Counted from the stretch's first letter, positions 1 to 7,216 are shown. The stretch: DNA of 12,970 bases from Lentisphaerota bacterium (GCA_012800565.1 JAAZIZ010000317.1:1-12970); one strand, 5' to 3'. Notes: generated by a model from the sequence alone, not told the origin. Numbers and translations: made by a program.

Positions 1-61
1 CTTCTCCCGCAGGGTATGAAGTTTTCTCCTGACGTTGCCCTGTCGCGGATGTAATGGAATT

Positions 62-410
62 CCGGTATGCGCCAGAGGCGCAGTACAGAGGTTAACCGGG
101 TGTTCACAGCACCTACGTGCTGTGAACACCCGGCCGGAGCCAGGCCTCCACCATCTCCCGCGCCGGAGGCGCGGCACTATCCCGCCGCCGGTATGCGCCG
201 CCCTGGGTGGGGCAGGGCGAGAGATACCAGGGCAACGCCTGAACCCGAGGGCGAAAGTCCTCGGGGGACAAGGCTGCGGGAGCAAGCTCCCGCAGGGAAA
301 GCGGCAGCAAGCTGCCGCGCTCCATAAGCCCTTACGCCCTGCTTATGTTGCTTTGCGAGAATTTGGGTTGCGACGGGGACGCTGCGAGAGCAAGATGCCG
401 CACAATCTTG
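62..410. repeat. Cluster of GC-rich palindromes in a gene-free stretch
   Basis: The first ~476 bases hold no gene I can support: open frames exist on both strands but have arginine/proline/glycine-rich, low-complexity translations. Instead there is dense dyad symmetry. Perfect stems seen: gcgcc/ggcgc at 69-81; a 17-base arm pair at 96-133; ccgcgcc/ggcgcgg at 158-174; cgccctg/cagggcg at 199-219; cccgagg/cctcggg at 244-265; ctgcgggag/ctcccgcag at 274-295; gcggcag/ctgccgc at 301-318. A degenerate relative of the last two lies near 381-401. The 12-base word ccggtatgcgcc occurs twice, at 62-73 and 188-199. This may be a composite of intergenic repeats (REP/BIME-like) or one folded RNA; the sequence alone does not decide. 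The left limit is unknown because the window starts here. Confidence 0.6.
96..133. repeat. Perfect 17-base inverted repeat with a 4-base loop
   Basis: The left arm ccgggtgttcacagcac (96-112) is exactly complementary to the right arm at 117-133, with ctac (113-116) between them. It is the longest perfect hairpin I found in the window. No T-run follows on either strand, so it does not look like a simple Rho-independent terminator. It sits inside the palindrome cluster. Confidence 0.8.
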
Positions 411-476
411 AGATTTGCTCCAGAGTCTTGAAAAAAGACAGTTGTGTACAGCCGGGGTGGTCACTGACGCATTATC

Positions 477-503
477 AAAAAATGCCACCCTGTCCAGGGG
501 GGG
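477..503 (-). terminator. Likely Rho-independent terminator of the GHL6-like gene
   Basis: Read on the minus strand, ccccccu-ggac-agggugg forms a GC-rich stem with one C/U mismatch and a 4-base loop, followed by CA and six U residues (complement of the A-run at 477-482). It begins about 27 bases after the stop codon of the minus-strand gene ending at 530, which is a normal place for a terminator. The run of eight G residues (497-504, plus strand) supplies one arm. Confidence 0.55.
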
Positions 504-529
504 GATCGCCTTTCTTTATTCTTGCGTTC

Positions 530-2518
530 TTATTCTTCGGCGAATACCAGCAGTGCGTATCCCTTGATCTTGGGGATGGTCACGCTGACGTAACCGTCAC
601 TGGTACGCTGGAACGGTAGCTTCTCGCCTCCGGGAGCCAGGTAGACATCCTTGATTGTTCGCCCATCTTCACGCAGCTGAATGGCCTGCTCGAGGAGCAG
701 CAGCGGTTCTTCAATCATCTCGCAGCGTTCCAGACGGCGCTCCGGCAGGTAAGCCAGAAAGTGCACCATCCGCCGCCCCGGCTGTGAGGTCACGGTTACT
801 CGGGAGTATGACGGTGCGTCGGGGAGGCGCAGCAGCGGACGGGGCAGCAGGCGCTGCAGGAGGTTGGCGACCAGCTGTCGGAGGGGGACTGGCGCACAGT
901 TGTTATAGGTGGTGAAAACCGGATTGGCGATATATGCGACCTGGTCAGTGGCAGTGACTGCCGGCTCACCGCTGTCCCGGTCCGGGGGCATATAGACATA
1001 GCCATGCCGTCCGTCCCAGCCTTGATTGTAGTAAGGTGTGATAATGCTGCCCAACACTGTAGTGCCGGGAGCAGCCTCGACCTGGAGACCGGCATCATAG
1101 AGGGTGATCGGCATGTCCGGCTGCCCGGCCGAAATCTCCGGCCCGTTCTTCAGGAAAGCTGGATTATAAGGCGAGGGGCCGAGATAGCGTACTCCCCACT
1201 GGGGGAAGGGGAAAGACCCGCTCTGCAAGTCCAGGCCGGATTGATGCGAGGCCAGAATTTTGCCACCCTTGGCCAGGTGCGCTTTCAGGCGTGCATGCAA
1301 TTCTTCACTCCATGGGGTGAAATCGGGCAGAATCAACAGCTGGTACTGTTCCCAGGAGCAGGCCATTGAAACCACATCGAACTGCTGCTGCTCTTCACAG
1401 AGCATCCGGGTGGCCGAGCGCAAGGCCAGCCATTCGCGGCTGAATTGCGCCTGCTTTTTGGGCGAGCCGTATTTATTGCTGCCATAAGGTTTGCTCATTA
1501 CCAGGCCGATATCGGTCAATGCCACGGCTTGCTCGGTCCAAGGGTCCAGGGCAGCCAGGCGCCGGTACACTTTTTCGTCCATTTCAGCCACTGCCTGATT
1601 GATGTCTCCGCGGGGATGAAAATGGTCGCCGATGGTGGTATGCATGGTGTTGGCAATACCGTAGAGGCAATCGTATTCCAGGCTGGCCTGCGTCCGTATG
1701 CCGCCAAAATCACCCCAGGAGCGATGGAAACGGCCGGTCATATTGAGCACCGGTTTCTTCAAGGTGCGCAAATACCGGGCTCCCACCGGCAGGGTCTCAT
1801 AACCCCAGCCGCCCGTAGGCAGGCATTCGAATTCAAGGTAGTTACCGATGTCCTGCTGTTCTTCATAACCTATGCCATTGAAGTACAGCAGAGCATCAGG
1901 CTTGACCGCTTTCACCGCGGCCGCGACCCGGCGTGTCAGAGCCAGGCATTTATCCGCATTATAGGCGTAGAGCTGCTCTTCGTCCCGCCAGTCCATTCCG
2001 GCTTTGTCCATCGCCTCCAGGCACTCCAGGCCCAGGCAAGGTTCGGTGCGGATGCAATCCAGGAACAGCCCATCGACCTGGCAGTGCTGCACTGCCTCGG
2101 CCGCCATCGCCACCAGGTGCTCGCCATAACCGCTGTTGTAGCACATCTGCCGGAAGAAGCTGCTGGCCGGATCGGTATAGGTCTGGCCATTCTGGCGCAG
2201 AATCAGCCATTCGCGATGGCGCAGTCCCTCTTCGTGGCTGAGTCCGGCGTTGATGTAGGCGCTGATCCCGATGCCGCGCCGGTGGCAGGCCGCGGCCAGC
2301 TCGGTCAGCAGATCGCGTTGCAGGGCAGGGTGCTGGATGCCGATCTTGGTGTGGTAATATGCAGTACCCAGATTGCAGCGGGCCGGGAAGACTACATACT
2401 CGGCACCAATCTGGGCAAAACGCTCAGCAATGGTGTCCATGGCAAAGCCTTTGCCGACATCAGGGTTCGCCGGCATGGTGTGAAAATCAAAAAACAGTGC
2501 GCGTTTGGGAAATTTCAT
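530..2518 (-). CDS. GHL6-like putative glycoside hydrolase with trimerisation-type domain
   Basis: The protein has 662 residues and no signal peptide, so it is probably cytoplasmic. Residues 7-60 (FFDFHTMP, then YYHTKIGIQHP) and 84-93 (GISAYINAGL) match the start of a TIM barrel seen in hypothetical glycosyl hydrolase family 6 and in the wider alpha-L-fucosidase/GH42-like group. Candidate catalytic acids are D154 in GLFLDCIRT and E229/E231 in YLEFECLP; this assignment is inferred. Residues ~330-430 (LLILPDFTPWSEELHARLKA, then GGKILAS) resemble the beta-galactosidase trimerisation, glutaminase-like fold. A beta-rich tail follows. The ATG at 2518 has a GAGG ribosome site about 6 bases upstream. 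The gene diverges from the oxidoreductase gene across a shared promoter region. The substrate is unknown; a fucosidase- or galactosidase-like activity is only a possibility. Confidence 0.8.
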   Translation of the reverse strand: MKFPKRALFFDFHTMPANPDVGKGFAMDTIAERFAQIGAEYVVFPARCNLGTAYYHTKIGIQHPALQRDLLTELAAACHRRGIGISAYINAGLSHEEGLRHREWLILRQNGQTYTDPASSFFRQMCYNSGYGEHLVAMAAEAVQHCQVDGLFLDCIRTEPCLGLECLEAMDKAGMDWRDEEQLYAYNADKCLALTRRVAAAVKAVKPDALLYFNGIGYEEQQDIGNYLEFECLPTGGWGYETLPVGARYLRTLKKPVLNMTGRFHRSWGDFGGIRTQASLEYDCLYGIANTMHTTIGDHFHPRGDINQAVAEMDEKVYRRLAALDPWTEQAVALTDIGLVMSKPYGSNKYGSPKKQAQFSREWLALRSATRMLCEEQQQFDVVSMACSWEQYQLLILPDFTPWSEELHARLKAHLAKGGKILASHQSGLDLQSGSFPFPQWGVRYLGPSPYNPAFLKNGPEISAGQPDMPITLYDAGLQVEAAPGTTVLGSIITPYYNQGWDGRHGYVYMPPDRDSGEPAVTATDQVAYIANPVFTTYNNCAPVPLRQLVANLLQRLLPRPLLRLPDAPSYSRVTVTSQPGRRMVHFLAYLPERRLERCEMIEEPLLLLEQAIQLREDGRTIKDVYLAPGGEKLPFQRTSDGYVSVTIPKIKGYALLVFAEE

Positions 2519-2587
2519 CGCCGTCCTCAGTTGTTGATGTTAATTGGAGATTACGGTTAGAGCAAAGATGCAGCTTCCCGGACAGCA

Positions 2588-2604
2588 CTTTGGCAAGGCC
2601 AAAG
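2588..2604. promoter_or_regulatory. Short perfect inverted repeat, possible operator
   Basis: ctttggc and gccaaag flank a 3-base centre (aag), making a 7-base perfect dyad about 70-86 bases upstream of the minus-strand GHL6-like start. It could be an operator or a leader hairpin. No regulator can be assigned to it. Confidence 0.3.
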
Positions 2605-2733
2605 CCGTCGGACCAGTCCCGAACCAGAATGGCAATTCAACCTCAAGCCAGCAATCGCCCGCAGGCATATATCCAAGATAATACCGCGTTGGGAAAAAAC
2701 AACAGAGAAAAACAGTGCAGTAACAATTCTTTC

Positions 2734-2762
2734 TTGCATTCGAACCGACTTTATACTATATT
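2734..2762 (+). promoter_or_regulatory. Candidate sigma-70-type promoter for the oxidoreductase gene
   Basis: TTGCAT (2734-2739) and TATATT (2757-2762) are separated by 17 bases. The -35 matches only three consensus positions, the -10 five. An overlapping TATACT (2752-2757) could be an alternative -10. The start site would be near 2769, giving a leader of about 105 bases. Confidence 0.4.
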
Positions 2763-2873
2763 CTGCCGGAGAAACAGCTGAGAATGCCATAGTGGGCATG
2801 GACATCTTCGAGGAGGCTATCGCCGACACCGAGCACCAGTGCCCATGGAACAAAAAACAGGAGAAATATCAGC

Positions 2874-4004
2874 ATGAAGATATACAATGTCGGTATCTTG
2901 GGGTTCGGTTTTATCGGCAAGGTCCATGCTTTCGCACACTTGAACCTGCCGTTGTTTTTTGCCCAGCAGGAATTCGCCACCCGTATCAAGGCGGTCTGCA
3001 CCTCGCGCCTGGAGACTGCCAGCCTGGGGGCGGCCCAGGTCGGTGCCGACTTGGCAGTAACAGATTACCGGGCTATCACCGAAAATCCCGATATTGACAT
3101 CGTTGATATCTGCACTCCGAATCACCTGCACTGCGAAGAATTGCTTTCGGCCATGCGCCATCAGAAGCATATCTACTGCGACAAGCCGCTGACCGCAACC
3201 TGGCAGGAAGCGCTGAAAATTCAGGCCGCCTTGCCCGATTATCATGGCATCTCACAGATGACTTTGCAGAACCGCTTTTTCCCGGTCACTCTGCGGGCAA
3301 AGCAGATCATTGATGAGGGACGGCTGGGGAAAATCCTGGAATTCCGGGCGTCATATCTGCATTCCGGCAGTTCGGACCCCGCCACGCCGTTGAAATGGAA
3401 GCTTTCGGGTGCAGCCGGCGGTGGCGTAGTCGCCGACCTGGGGGTCCATATCCTGGACCTGATGCATTTCCTGCTGGGAGAATTCAGCGAACTGAACGCC
3501 ATGACCCGCATCGCTTATCCTCAGCGCCCCTCGCTGGAAGACCCGCAGAAGCTGCTCACAGTTGATGCCGAAGACAATATGCTGGTCACAGTCAGGCTGC
3601 CTGATGGAGCCATCGGCTCCATCAGCGCCTCAAAAATCGCCACTGGCTGTGAAGACGAGGTGAGTTTCGAAATCTACGGCAACAAGGGCGCACTGAAATT
3701 GCTGCCGATGGAACTGCATCGGCTATATTATTACGACTGCAGCGCCAGTGGTGCACCGCTGGGCGGATTGCGCGGCTGGACTGCCATTGACTGCGGACAG
3801 AGATATGATCCTCCCGCTGGCTTCCCGACCCCGAAAGCCCCTATCGGCTGGTTGCGCGGGCATCAGCAGTGCATGTATAATTTTCTCTCCGCAGTGCATA
3901 ACCGCCAGCCGGCTGGGCCGGACCTGGCCCACGGTGTCTATCTGCAAAAACTGCTGGAAAAGGTCAAAGTCTCCGCTGCCAGCCGGCAATGGGTCAGTAT
4001 CTGA
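2874..4004 (+). CDS. Gfo/Idh/MocA-family NAD(P)-dependent oxidoreductase
   Basis: This 376-residue protein is complete and of normal length for the family, whose members oxidise or reduce sugars, inositols and related polyols using NAD(P). The N-terminal Rossmann domain shows G10-x-G12-x-x-G15 (GFGFIG), TPNHLH at 81-86 and the cofactor/catalytic loop CDKP with K104. The C-terminal domain carries GGGVVADLGVHILDL at 182-196, with the family's conserved D188 and H192. There is no signal peptide. AGGAG lies 10 bases before the ATG. It diverges from the GHL6-like gene, so it may process the sugar that enzyme releases, but the substrate cannot be read from sequence. Its stop codon is followed directly by the ATG of a fragment. 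Confidence 0.93.
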   Translation: MKIYNVGILGFGFIGKVHAFAHLNLPLFFAQQEFATRIKAVCTSRLETASLGAAQVGADLAVTDYRAITENPDIDIVDICTPNHLHCEELLSAMRHQKHIYCDKPLTATWQEALKIQAALPDYHGISQMTLQNRFFPVTLRAKQIIDEGRLGKILEFRASYLHSGSSDPATPLKWKLSGAAGGGVVADLGVHILDLMHFLLGEFSELNAMTRIAYPQRPSLEDPQKLLTVDAEDNMLVTVRLPDGAIGSISASKIATGCEDEVSFEIYGNKGALKLLPMELHRLYYYDCSASGAPLGGLRGWTAIDCGQRYDPPAGFPTPKAPIGWLRGHQQCMYNFLSAVHNRQPAGPDLAHGVYLQKLLEKVKVSAASRQWVSI

Positions 4005-4301
4005 ATGCAGGGTACCGGAGCACCCAGCAGTTGTGCAGATATCCCTTGCCGTTTTTTGTTGCAACAACCGGAATTGTCCGGGTTGCCGGCTGTCGTTATT
4101 GGCGGCAAGCCGGAAGAACTTGAGGAGATTTCCGACAATATTCCGGAAATTATTTCATTTAATCTGGAGTATGTCGGCTGTCTGGCGGCGATGCGCCTGC
4201 ACGAACGCATAATGAATCCCCGTCTGGGCATCAGCCGTAAATTCATTCCGGCAGGGGATGCTTTCTGGCTGGATTCTGAAACCGATGCTCAATCCCTTTG
4301 A
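4005..4301 (+). pseudogene. Possible C-terminal fragment of a LacI-type sugar-responsive regulator
   Basis: A 98-codon open frame begins at the base after the oxidoreductase stop and has no clear ribosome site. Its second half (PEIISFNLEYVGCLAAMRLH, then ERIMNPRLGISRKFIPAGD) resembles the end of the ligand-binding domain of LacI/XylR-type regulators, where a hydrophobic segment leads into xxxGxxAAxxLxxRI and then a basic/proline segment. The first 30 residues look unrelated. There is no DNA-binding domain in or near it. I read it as an eroded fragment. A short unrelated protein cannot be excluded. Confidence 0.35.
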
Positions 4302-4328
4302 ACCCACTAACCAAAAAAGGAAGGCAAG

Positions 4329-4496
4329 ATGGCGATTGCCCAAACTTCAATCAGTTACTACGGCCTCAACTACGTCGAACATGCTGAAGCGGACTTCCGC
4401 GAGATGCTGGCGCATGGAGGAACGGCTCAAGGTGCCGGCACCTGGTTGGGAGGTTTTTCCGAAGCGCATGGAAGTCAATGTCACGATAACCGGTGA
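4329..4496 (+). pseudogene. 5' fragment of a putative TIM-barrel protein, truncated after ~30 codons
   Basis: The ATG at 4329 has a good ribosome site (aggaagg at 4318-4324), but the frame stops after 55 codons. The first 30 residues (ISYYGLNYVEHAEADFREML, then AHG) look like the ordered start of a TIM-barrel protein, the type in which a first beta strand is followed by a helix and then the next strand. From about base 4419 the translation becomes unrelated, because the DNA there encodes the oxidoreductase C-terminus in another frame. So the real gene was cut by a deletion or recombination. If translated, the product is a 55-residue nonsense-tailed peptide. The family match is from memory of motif style, not a search. 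Confidence 0.5.
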
Positions 4497-4737
4497 AAAG
4501 GGGATGATCCAGTGTGACTGTTTTGGCCCGAATGTCTATCACAACGGCGCACCCAACGACCGATATACTGTGCAGTACACCTACTTTGATGAATGGGTTG
4601 GACTGATCGATGAATTCGTCGATTGCATCCGGAACCGCAAACAGCCGAAAATCAACCTGAAGTGGCATCGGCATACCATTGAGGCTATGAATGCCTGCTA
4701 TGACAGCATCGCCAAAGGAAAAGCAATCGCGCTCTGA
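4419..4737 (+). pseudogene. 3' fragment of a second Gfo/Idh/MocA oxidoreductase
   Basis: Frame 1 here encodes about 100 residues ending at a TGA. The segment MEVNVTITGEKGMIQCD, followed by EWVGLIDEFVDCIRNRKQP and AMNACYDSIAKGKAI, is the typical end of the Gfo/Idh/MocA C-terminal domain (beta strands, then the EFxxCIxxxxxP and AxYxSIxxGK elements). No Rossmann domain, GxGxxG or EKP motif occurs upstream in any frame. The fragment begins where the TIM-barrel fragment is broken, but in a different reading frame, so the junction is not a functional fusion. It lies 26 bases before the GH20-like start and may be the stub of a former operon partner. Confidence 0.65.
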
Positions 4738-4763
4738 CAAGTCACACAAAGGGGTTGGAGATT

Positions 4764-6236
4764 ATGAGCAACAAGGAAAAGTTTGTGGTGTCGCGAGTTA
4801 TTCCTGCACCACGGCGGATTGAATGCACAGCCGGAGGAATGTTCAAGCTGGCGGATGGTTGCCCCATCACCGTCATTTCTCCGCTGAAGGAAGCGGAATT
4901 GTCAGCTGCTTTGCATGACACCTGCAATGCATATTGGAAGATCAAGCCGGCTTTCTCTTTCCAGGCCAGCGGTGACGGACTCGCCGAGGATGGGTATCGC
5001 TTGCAGGTGACGGCAGAGAATTGCGAGATTGTTGCGTCCAGTCTGAACGGCATCCGCAATGCGTTCAAGACCATGCGCCAGTTGGCCGAGTCCGAACGCG
5101 GCGTGCTCAAATCCACCTGCTGGCAGCTGCCGTCCGTTACCATTGAGGATGAACCCGCCCTGGCTTTTCGCGGCATCCATCTGTGCTGGTTCCCCGAAAC
5201 TCCGGTCTGGGAAATTGAGAAGAACATCCGCCTGGCGGCATATTACAAATTCAATTATGCCGTCATTGAATCCTGGGGTATGGTCCGCCTGGAATCGCAT
5301 CCGGAGTATTGCTGGGATGAGTTCGCAGTTGACAAGGCGGAAGTGGCACGCCTGGTCAAATTGGCGGCGAGTCTTGGGCTGACACTGATTCCCCAGTTGA
5401 ATTTATTCGGTCACGCAACCTCTTCCCGGTGTGGTTCCGGCAAACACATGTTATTGAACCGGCATCCTGAATACGCCCCGCTTTTTGAGCCGGATGGATG
5501 GACATGGTGCATCGCTAATCCTTGCGCACGGCAGTATCTGACGGAATTGGCAATAGAATTGCATGACCTTTTCGGCAAGCCGCCCTTTTTCCATATTGGC
5601 TGCGATGAAGCATACAATGCAGGGAGTTGTTCTCTTTGCCGGGAAAATTACTCGGAGAAGCTGAAGGCGCATCTGTTGTATTTCCATTCCCTGTTTGCGG
5701 AGCGCGGGACACGTGTTATGATGTGGCATGATATGCTGCTGAACCGGGACGAAGCCCGCTGGGATGGCTATATCGTTTGCGGGCATTCCGCTAATGGCCT
5801 GGGTGAACTGTATAAGGAATTGCCGAAAGATGTGGTGATTTGCGACTGGCAATATGGATATCCGGAAAAGGACGGCAAAGAGCCGGATTGGCCAACGTCA
5901 CATTTCTTCAAGCAGGCGGGCTTCGATGTGCTGGTCTGCCCATGGCTGGAAAGACGGGGTATCAAAAGCCTCGGAGAATTCGTTAAACGGGAAAAACTTT
6001 TCGGAATGCTCGAGACTACTTGGCACTGGTATCGGGGTTCCCACAACAAGGAAACGCTCTTCGGCATATCGGCCAATGCCGCGTGGCATCCAGACTGGGT
6101 ACCCGAAAACAATGTCGTTTACCGCGAGTATCTCAACCGGCATTTAAGAGAGCTTGACCAAGACATGAATGCGGAAAAATACATTCAATTCGGCAGCGTC
6201 CAGTATCAGATCAATTCCATACCATATCAGGATTAA
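4764..6236 (+). CDS. GH20-like beta-N-acetylhexosaminidase-type glycoside hydrolase
   Basis: From the ATG at 4764 the protein has 490 residues. A TTG nine bases earlier is in frame, but AAAGGGG at 4748-4754 is ideally spaced for the ATG. Residues ~11-130 (IPAPRRIE onward, then DGYRLQV and GIRNAFKTMRQL) form the small N-terminal domain seen before many GH20 barrels. The barrel starts at LAFRGIHL (R137 matches the substrate-binding arginine). HIGCDE at 277-282 corresponds to the GH20 signature HxGGDE, with D281-E282 as the expected catalytic pair in substrate-assisted cleavage; the second glycine is cysteine here. No signal peptide is visible, so it likely removes terminal amino sugars from imported oligosaccharides. 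Exact specificity is unknown. The AraC gene follows 126 bases later. Confidence 0.85.
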   Translation: MSNKEKFVVSRVIPAPRRIECTAGGMFKLADGCPITVISPLKEAELSAALHDTCNAYWKIKPAFSFQASGDGLAEDGYRLQVTAENCEIVASSLNGIRNAFKTMRQLAESERGVLKSTCWQLPSVTIEDEPALAFRGIHLCWFPETPVWEIEKNIRLAAYYKFNYAVIESWGMVRLESHPEYCWDEFAVDKAEVARLVKLAASLGLTLIPQLNLFGHATSSRCGSGKHMLLNRHPEYAPLFEPDGWTWCIANPCARQYLTELAIELHDLFGKPPFFHIGCDEAYNAGSCSLCRENYSEKLKAHLLYFHSLFAERGTRVMMWHDMLLNRDEARWDGYIVCGHSANGLGELYKELPKDVVICDWQYGYPEKDGKEPDWPTSHFFKQAGFDVLVCPWLERRGIKSLGEFVKREKLFGMLETTWHWYRGSHNKETLFGISANAAWHPDWVPENNVVYREYLNRHLRELDQDMNAEKYIQFGSVQYQINSIPYQD

Positions 6237-6269
6237 GCCCCAAAATGTCAGTTTTGATTTCGCATCGCT

Positions 6270-6283
6270 GGGAACGGGTTCCC
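6270..6283 (+). promoter_or_regulatory. Small hairpin after the GH20-like gene
   Basis: gggaa and ttccc pair around cggg in the GH20-AraC gap. No T-run follows, so it is not a clear terminator. It could belong to the AraC leader. Confidence 0.3.
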
Positions 6284-6297
6284 TGGCTTGCATTTTG

Positions 6298-6332
6298 TTT
6301 TTCCGGGAATAATTTACTTTTCCCAGGAAAAA
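6298..6332 (+). promoter_or_regulatory. 12-base-pair hairpin in the AraC gene leader
   Basis: tttttccgggaa (6298-6309) pairs with ttccc-a-ggaaaaa (6320-6332), with one bulged A and a 10-base AT-rich loop. It is followed at once by aggag (6333-6337), a consensus ribosome site with no start codon at a useful distance: the AraC ATG is 25 bases further on. It has no terminal U-run, so it is unlikely to be a terminator. It may be a leader element or a regulator-binding dyad. Confidence 0.4.
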
Positions 6333-6362
6333 AGGAGCCCCGAACCAGGGAACGAGACAACG

Positions 6363-7175
6363 ATGAATACTTTCAATCTTACCAGGGTTGCCCAGGAAAT
6401 CCAGCTTGAATGCGTGGAAATATTCAAGGGAAGCACGGCATCCGGGCAGGAAAGCAACTGGCTGGCACGTCCGTATTCCCTGCTTTCCTTTATCCGGTGC
6501 GGTACGGTGGAAACATGTCTCGGAATGGGAGCTTCCACGAAAATCCTGCGGAAAAAAGGCAGCATTCTTTACTGTCCTCCGAATGTACCGCGGCGCAACC
6601 GTATTCTGGAGCCGATGGAGTTTACCGCTATCCTGCTTGCCTTTGAAATCCCGTCTGGGGTCGGACTGGAATTTTTCTGGGAAATTCCGTTTGTTCTGGA
6701 AGACAACGGCCTGTCGGAGCTGGCGGAGCGTCTTTATGAGCTTCGCGGACGAACGGAAGTGAACTGTGTTCTTGAGCGGCGGGAAATCCTGCTGCATTTG
6801 CTTCGTCTGATTCTCGGGCAGTCCATCCCCAGAAAGGGAAACAGCACTGTTTTTCTGCCCGGCCGGCTGGCTCCAGCGCTTTCGGTCATTGCTTCGTCCT
6901 ACCGGGAAAAACTGGAAATCAGGAATCTGGCCGCAATGTGCGGGCTTTCCGTGCAGCAGTTCCAGATTCTTTTCCGGAAACAGTTGCGAATGACGCCTTC
7001 AGCGTTTCTGCGGGCCAAGCGTCTCCGGGAAGCCGAACGCCTGATCGTGCTGTCGGATATGACGCTGGGCGAGATCGCGGACAAGACCGGATTCTACGAT
7101 GCGTTTGAACTCTCGCGCCGTTTCAAGGCAGCTTACGGAGTTTCCCCCTCGCACTATAAAAGAAATGTTCCCTGA
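6363..7175 (+). CDS. AraC/XylS-family transcriptional regulator
   Basis: The ATG at 6363 gives 270 residues, a usual length for the family; an in-frame TTG at 6288 would add an implausible hydrophobic, charged tail that overlaps the leader hairpin. AGGGA lies 11 bases upstream of the ATG. Residues 1-130 are beta-rich and fit a cupin-like sugar-sensing domain (GSILYCPPNVPRR is the typical strand and turn). Residues ~170-267 hold two helix-turn-helix units: IRNLAAMCGLSVQQFQILF (186-204) and LGEIADKTGFYDAFELSRRF (235-254), ending in the signature FKAAYGVSPSHYK. It sits between two putative glycosidase genes on the same strand and most likely activates them in response to an oligosaccharide. It is not part of a two-component system: no receiver domain is present. 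Confidence 0.92.
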   Translation: MNTFNLTRVAQEIQLECVEIFKGSTASGQESNWLARPYSLLSFIRCGTVETCLGMGASTKILRKKGSILYCPPNVPRRNRILEPMEFTAILLAFEIPSGVGLEFFWEIPFVLEDNGLSELAERLYELRGRTEVNCVLERREILLHLLRLILGQSIPRKGNSTVFLPGRLAPALSVIASSYREKLEIRNLAAMCGLSVQQFQILFRKQLRMTPSAFLRAKRLREAERLIVLSDMTLGEIADKTGFYDAFELSRRFKAAYGVSPSHYKRNVP

Positions 7176-7190
7176 CCCGTTTTTTTACGT

Positions 7191-7216
7191 ATTTATTCCC
7201 CGCATTTATTCCCCAC
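7191..7216. repeat. Two tandem copies of a 13-base AT/C repeat
   Basis: atttattccccgc at 7191-7203 is followed by atttattccccac at 7204-7216, differing at one base. It lies just after the AraC stop and a seven-T run (7180-7186). I see no GC-rich stem before that T-run, so I do not call a terminator. Further on there is a weak AT-rich hairpin (atgta/tacat, 7242-7255). Confidence 0.5.

Larger units (their letters stand above)
2519..2873. promoter_or_regulatory. Divergent intergenic region between GHL6-like and oxidoreductase genes
   Basis: These 355 bases contain no gene I believe; a minus-strand open frame here has no family resemblance. The region must carry promoters in both directions. The plus-strand one is listed separately. 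For the minus strand I see only a possible -10 hexamer TATTAT (complement of 2678-2683) without a convincing -35. A ribosome site AGGAG at 2859-2863 serves the plus-strand gene. Confidence 0.5.

Noticed and set aside
35..619. Long plus-strand open frame (194 codons) at the left end
   Set aside because: Translation is low-complexity and rich in R, P and G, crosses the hairpin cluster and the predicted terminator, has no family motifs, and overlaps the end of the GHL6-like gene.
1445..2560. Plus-strand open frame of 371 codons
   Set aside because: It is the antisense of the GHL6-like gene, whose protein has clear family motifs; the antisense product has none.
2557..2853. Minus-strand open frame in the divergent promoter region
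   Set aside because: No recognisable domain and it covers the plus-strand promoter candidate.
4755..4763. TTG start for the GH20-like gene
   Set aside because: The ATG at 4764 is better spaced from AAAGGGG, and the first conserved residues come well after it.
7176..7190. Terminator after the AraC gene
   Set aside because: There is a seven-T run at 7180-7186 but no stable GC-rich stem before it.
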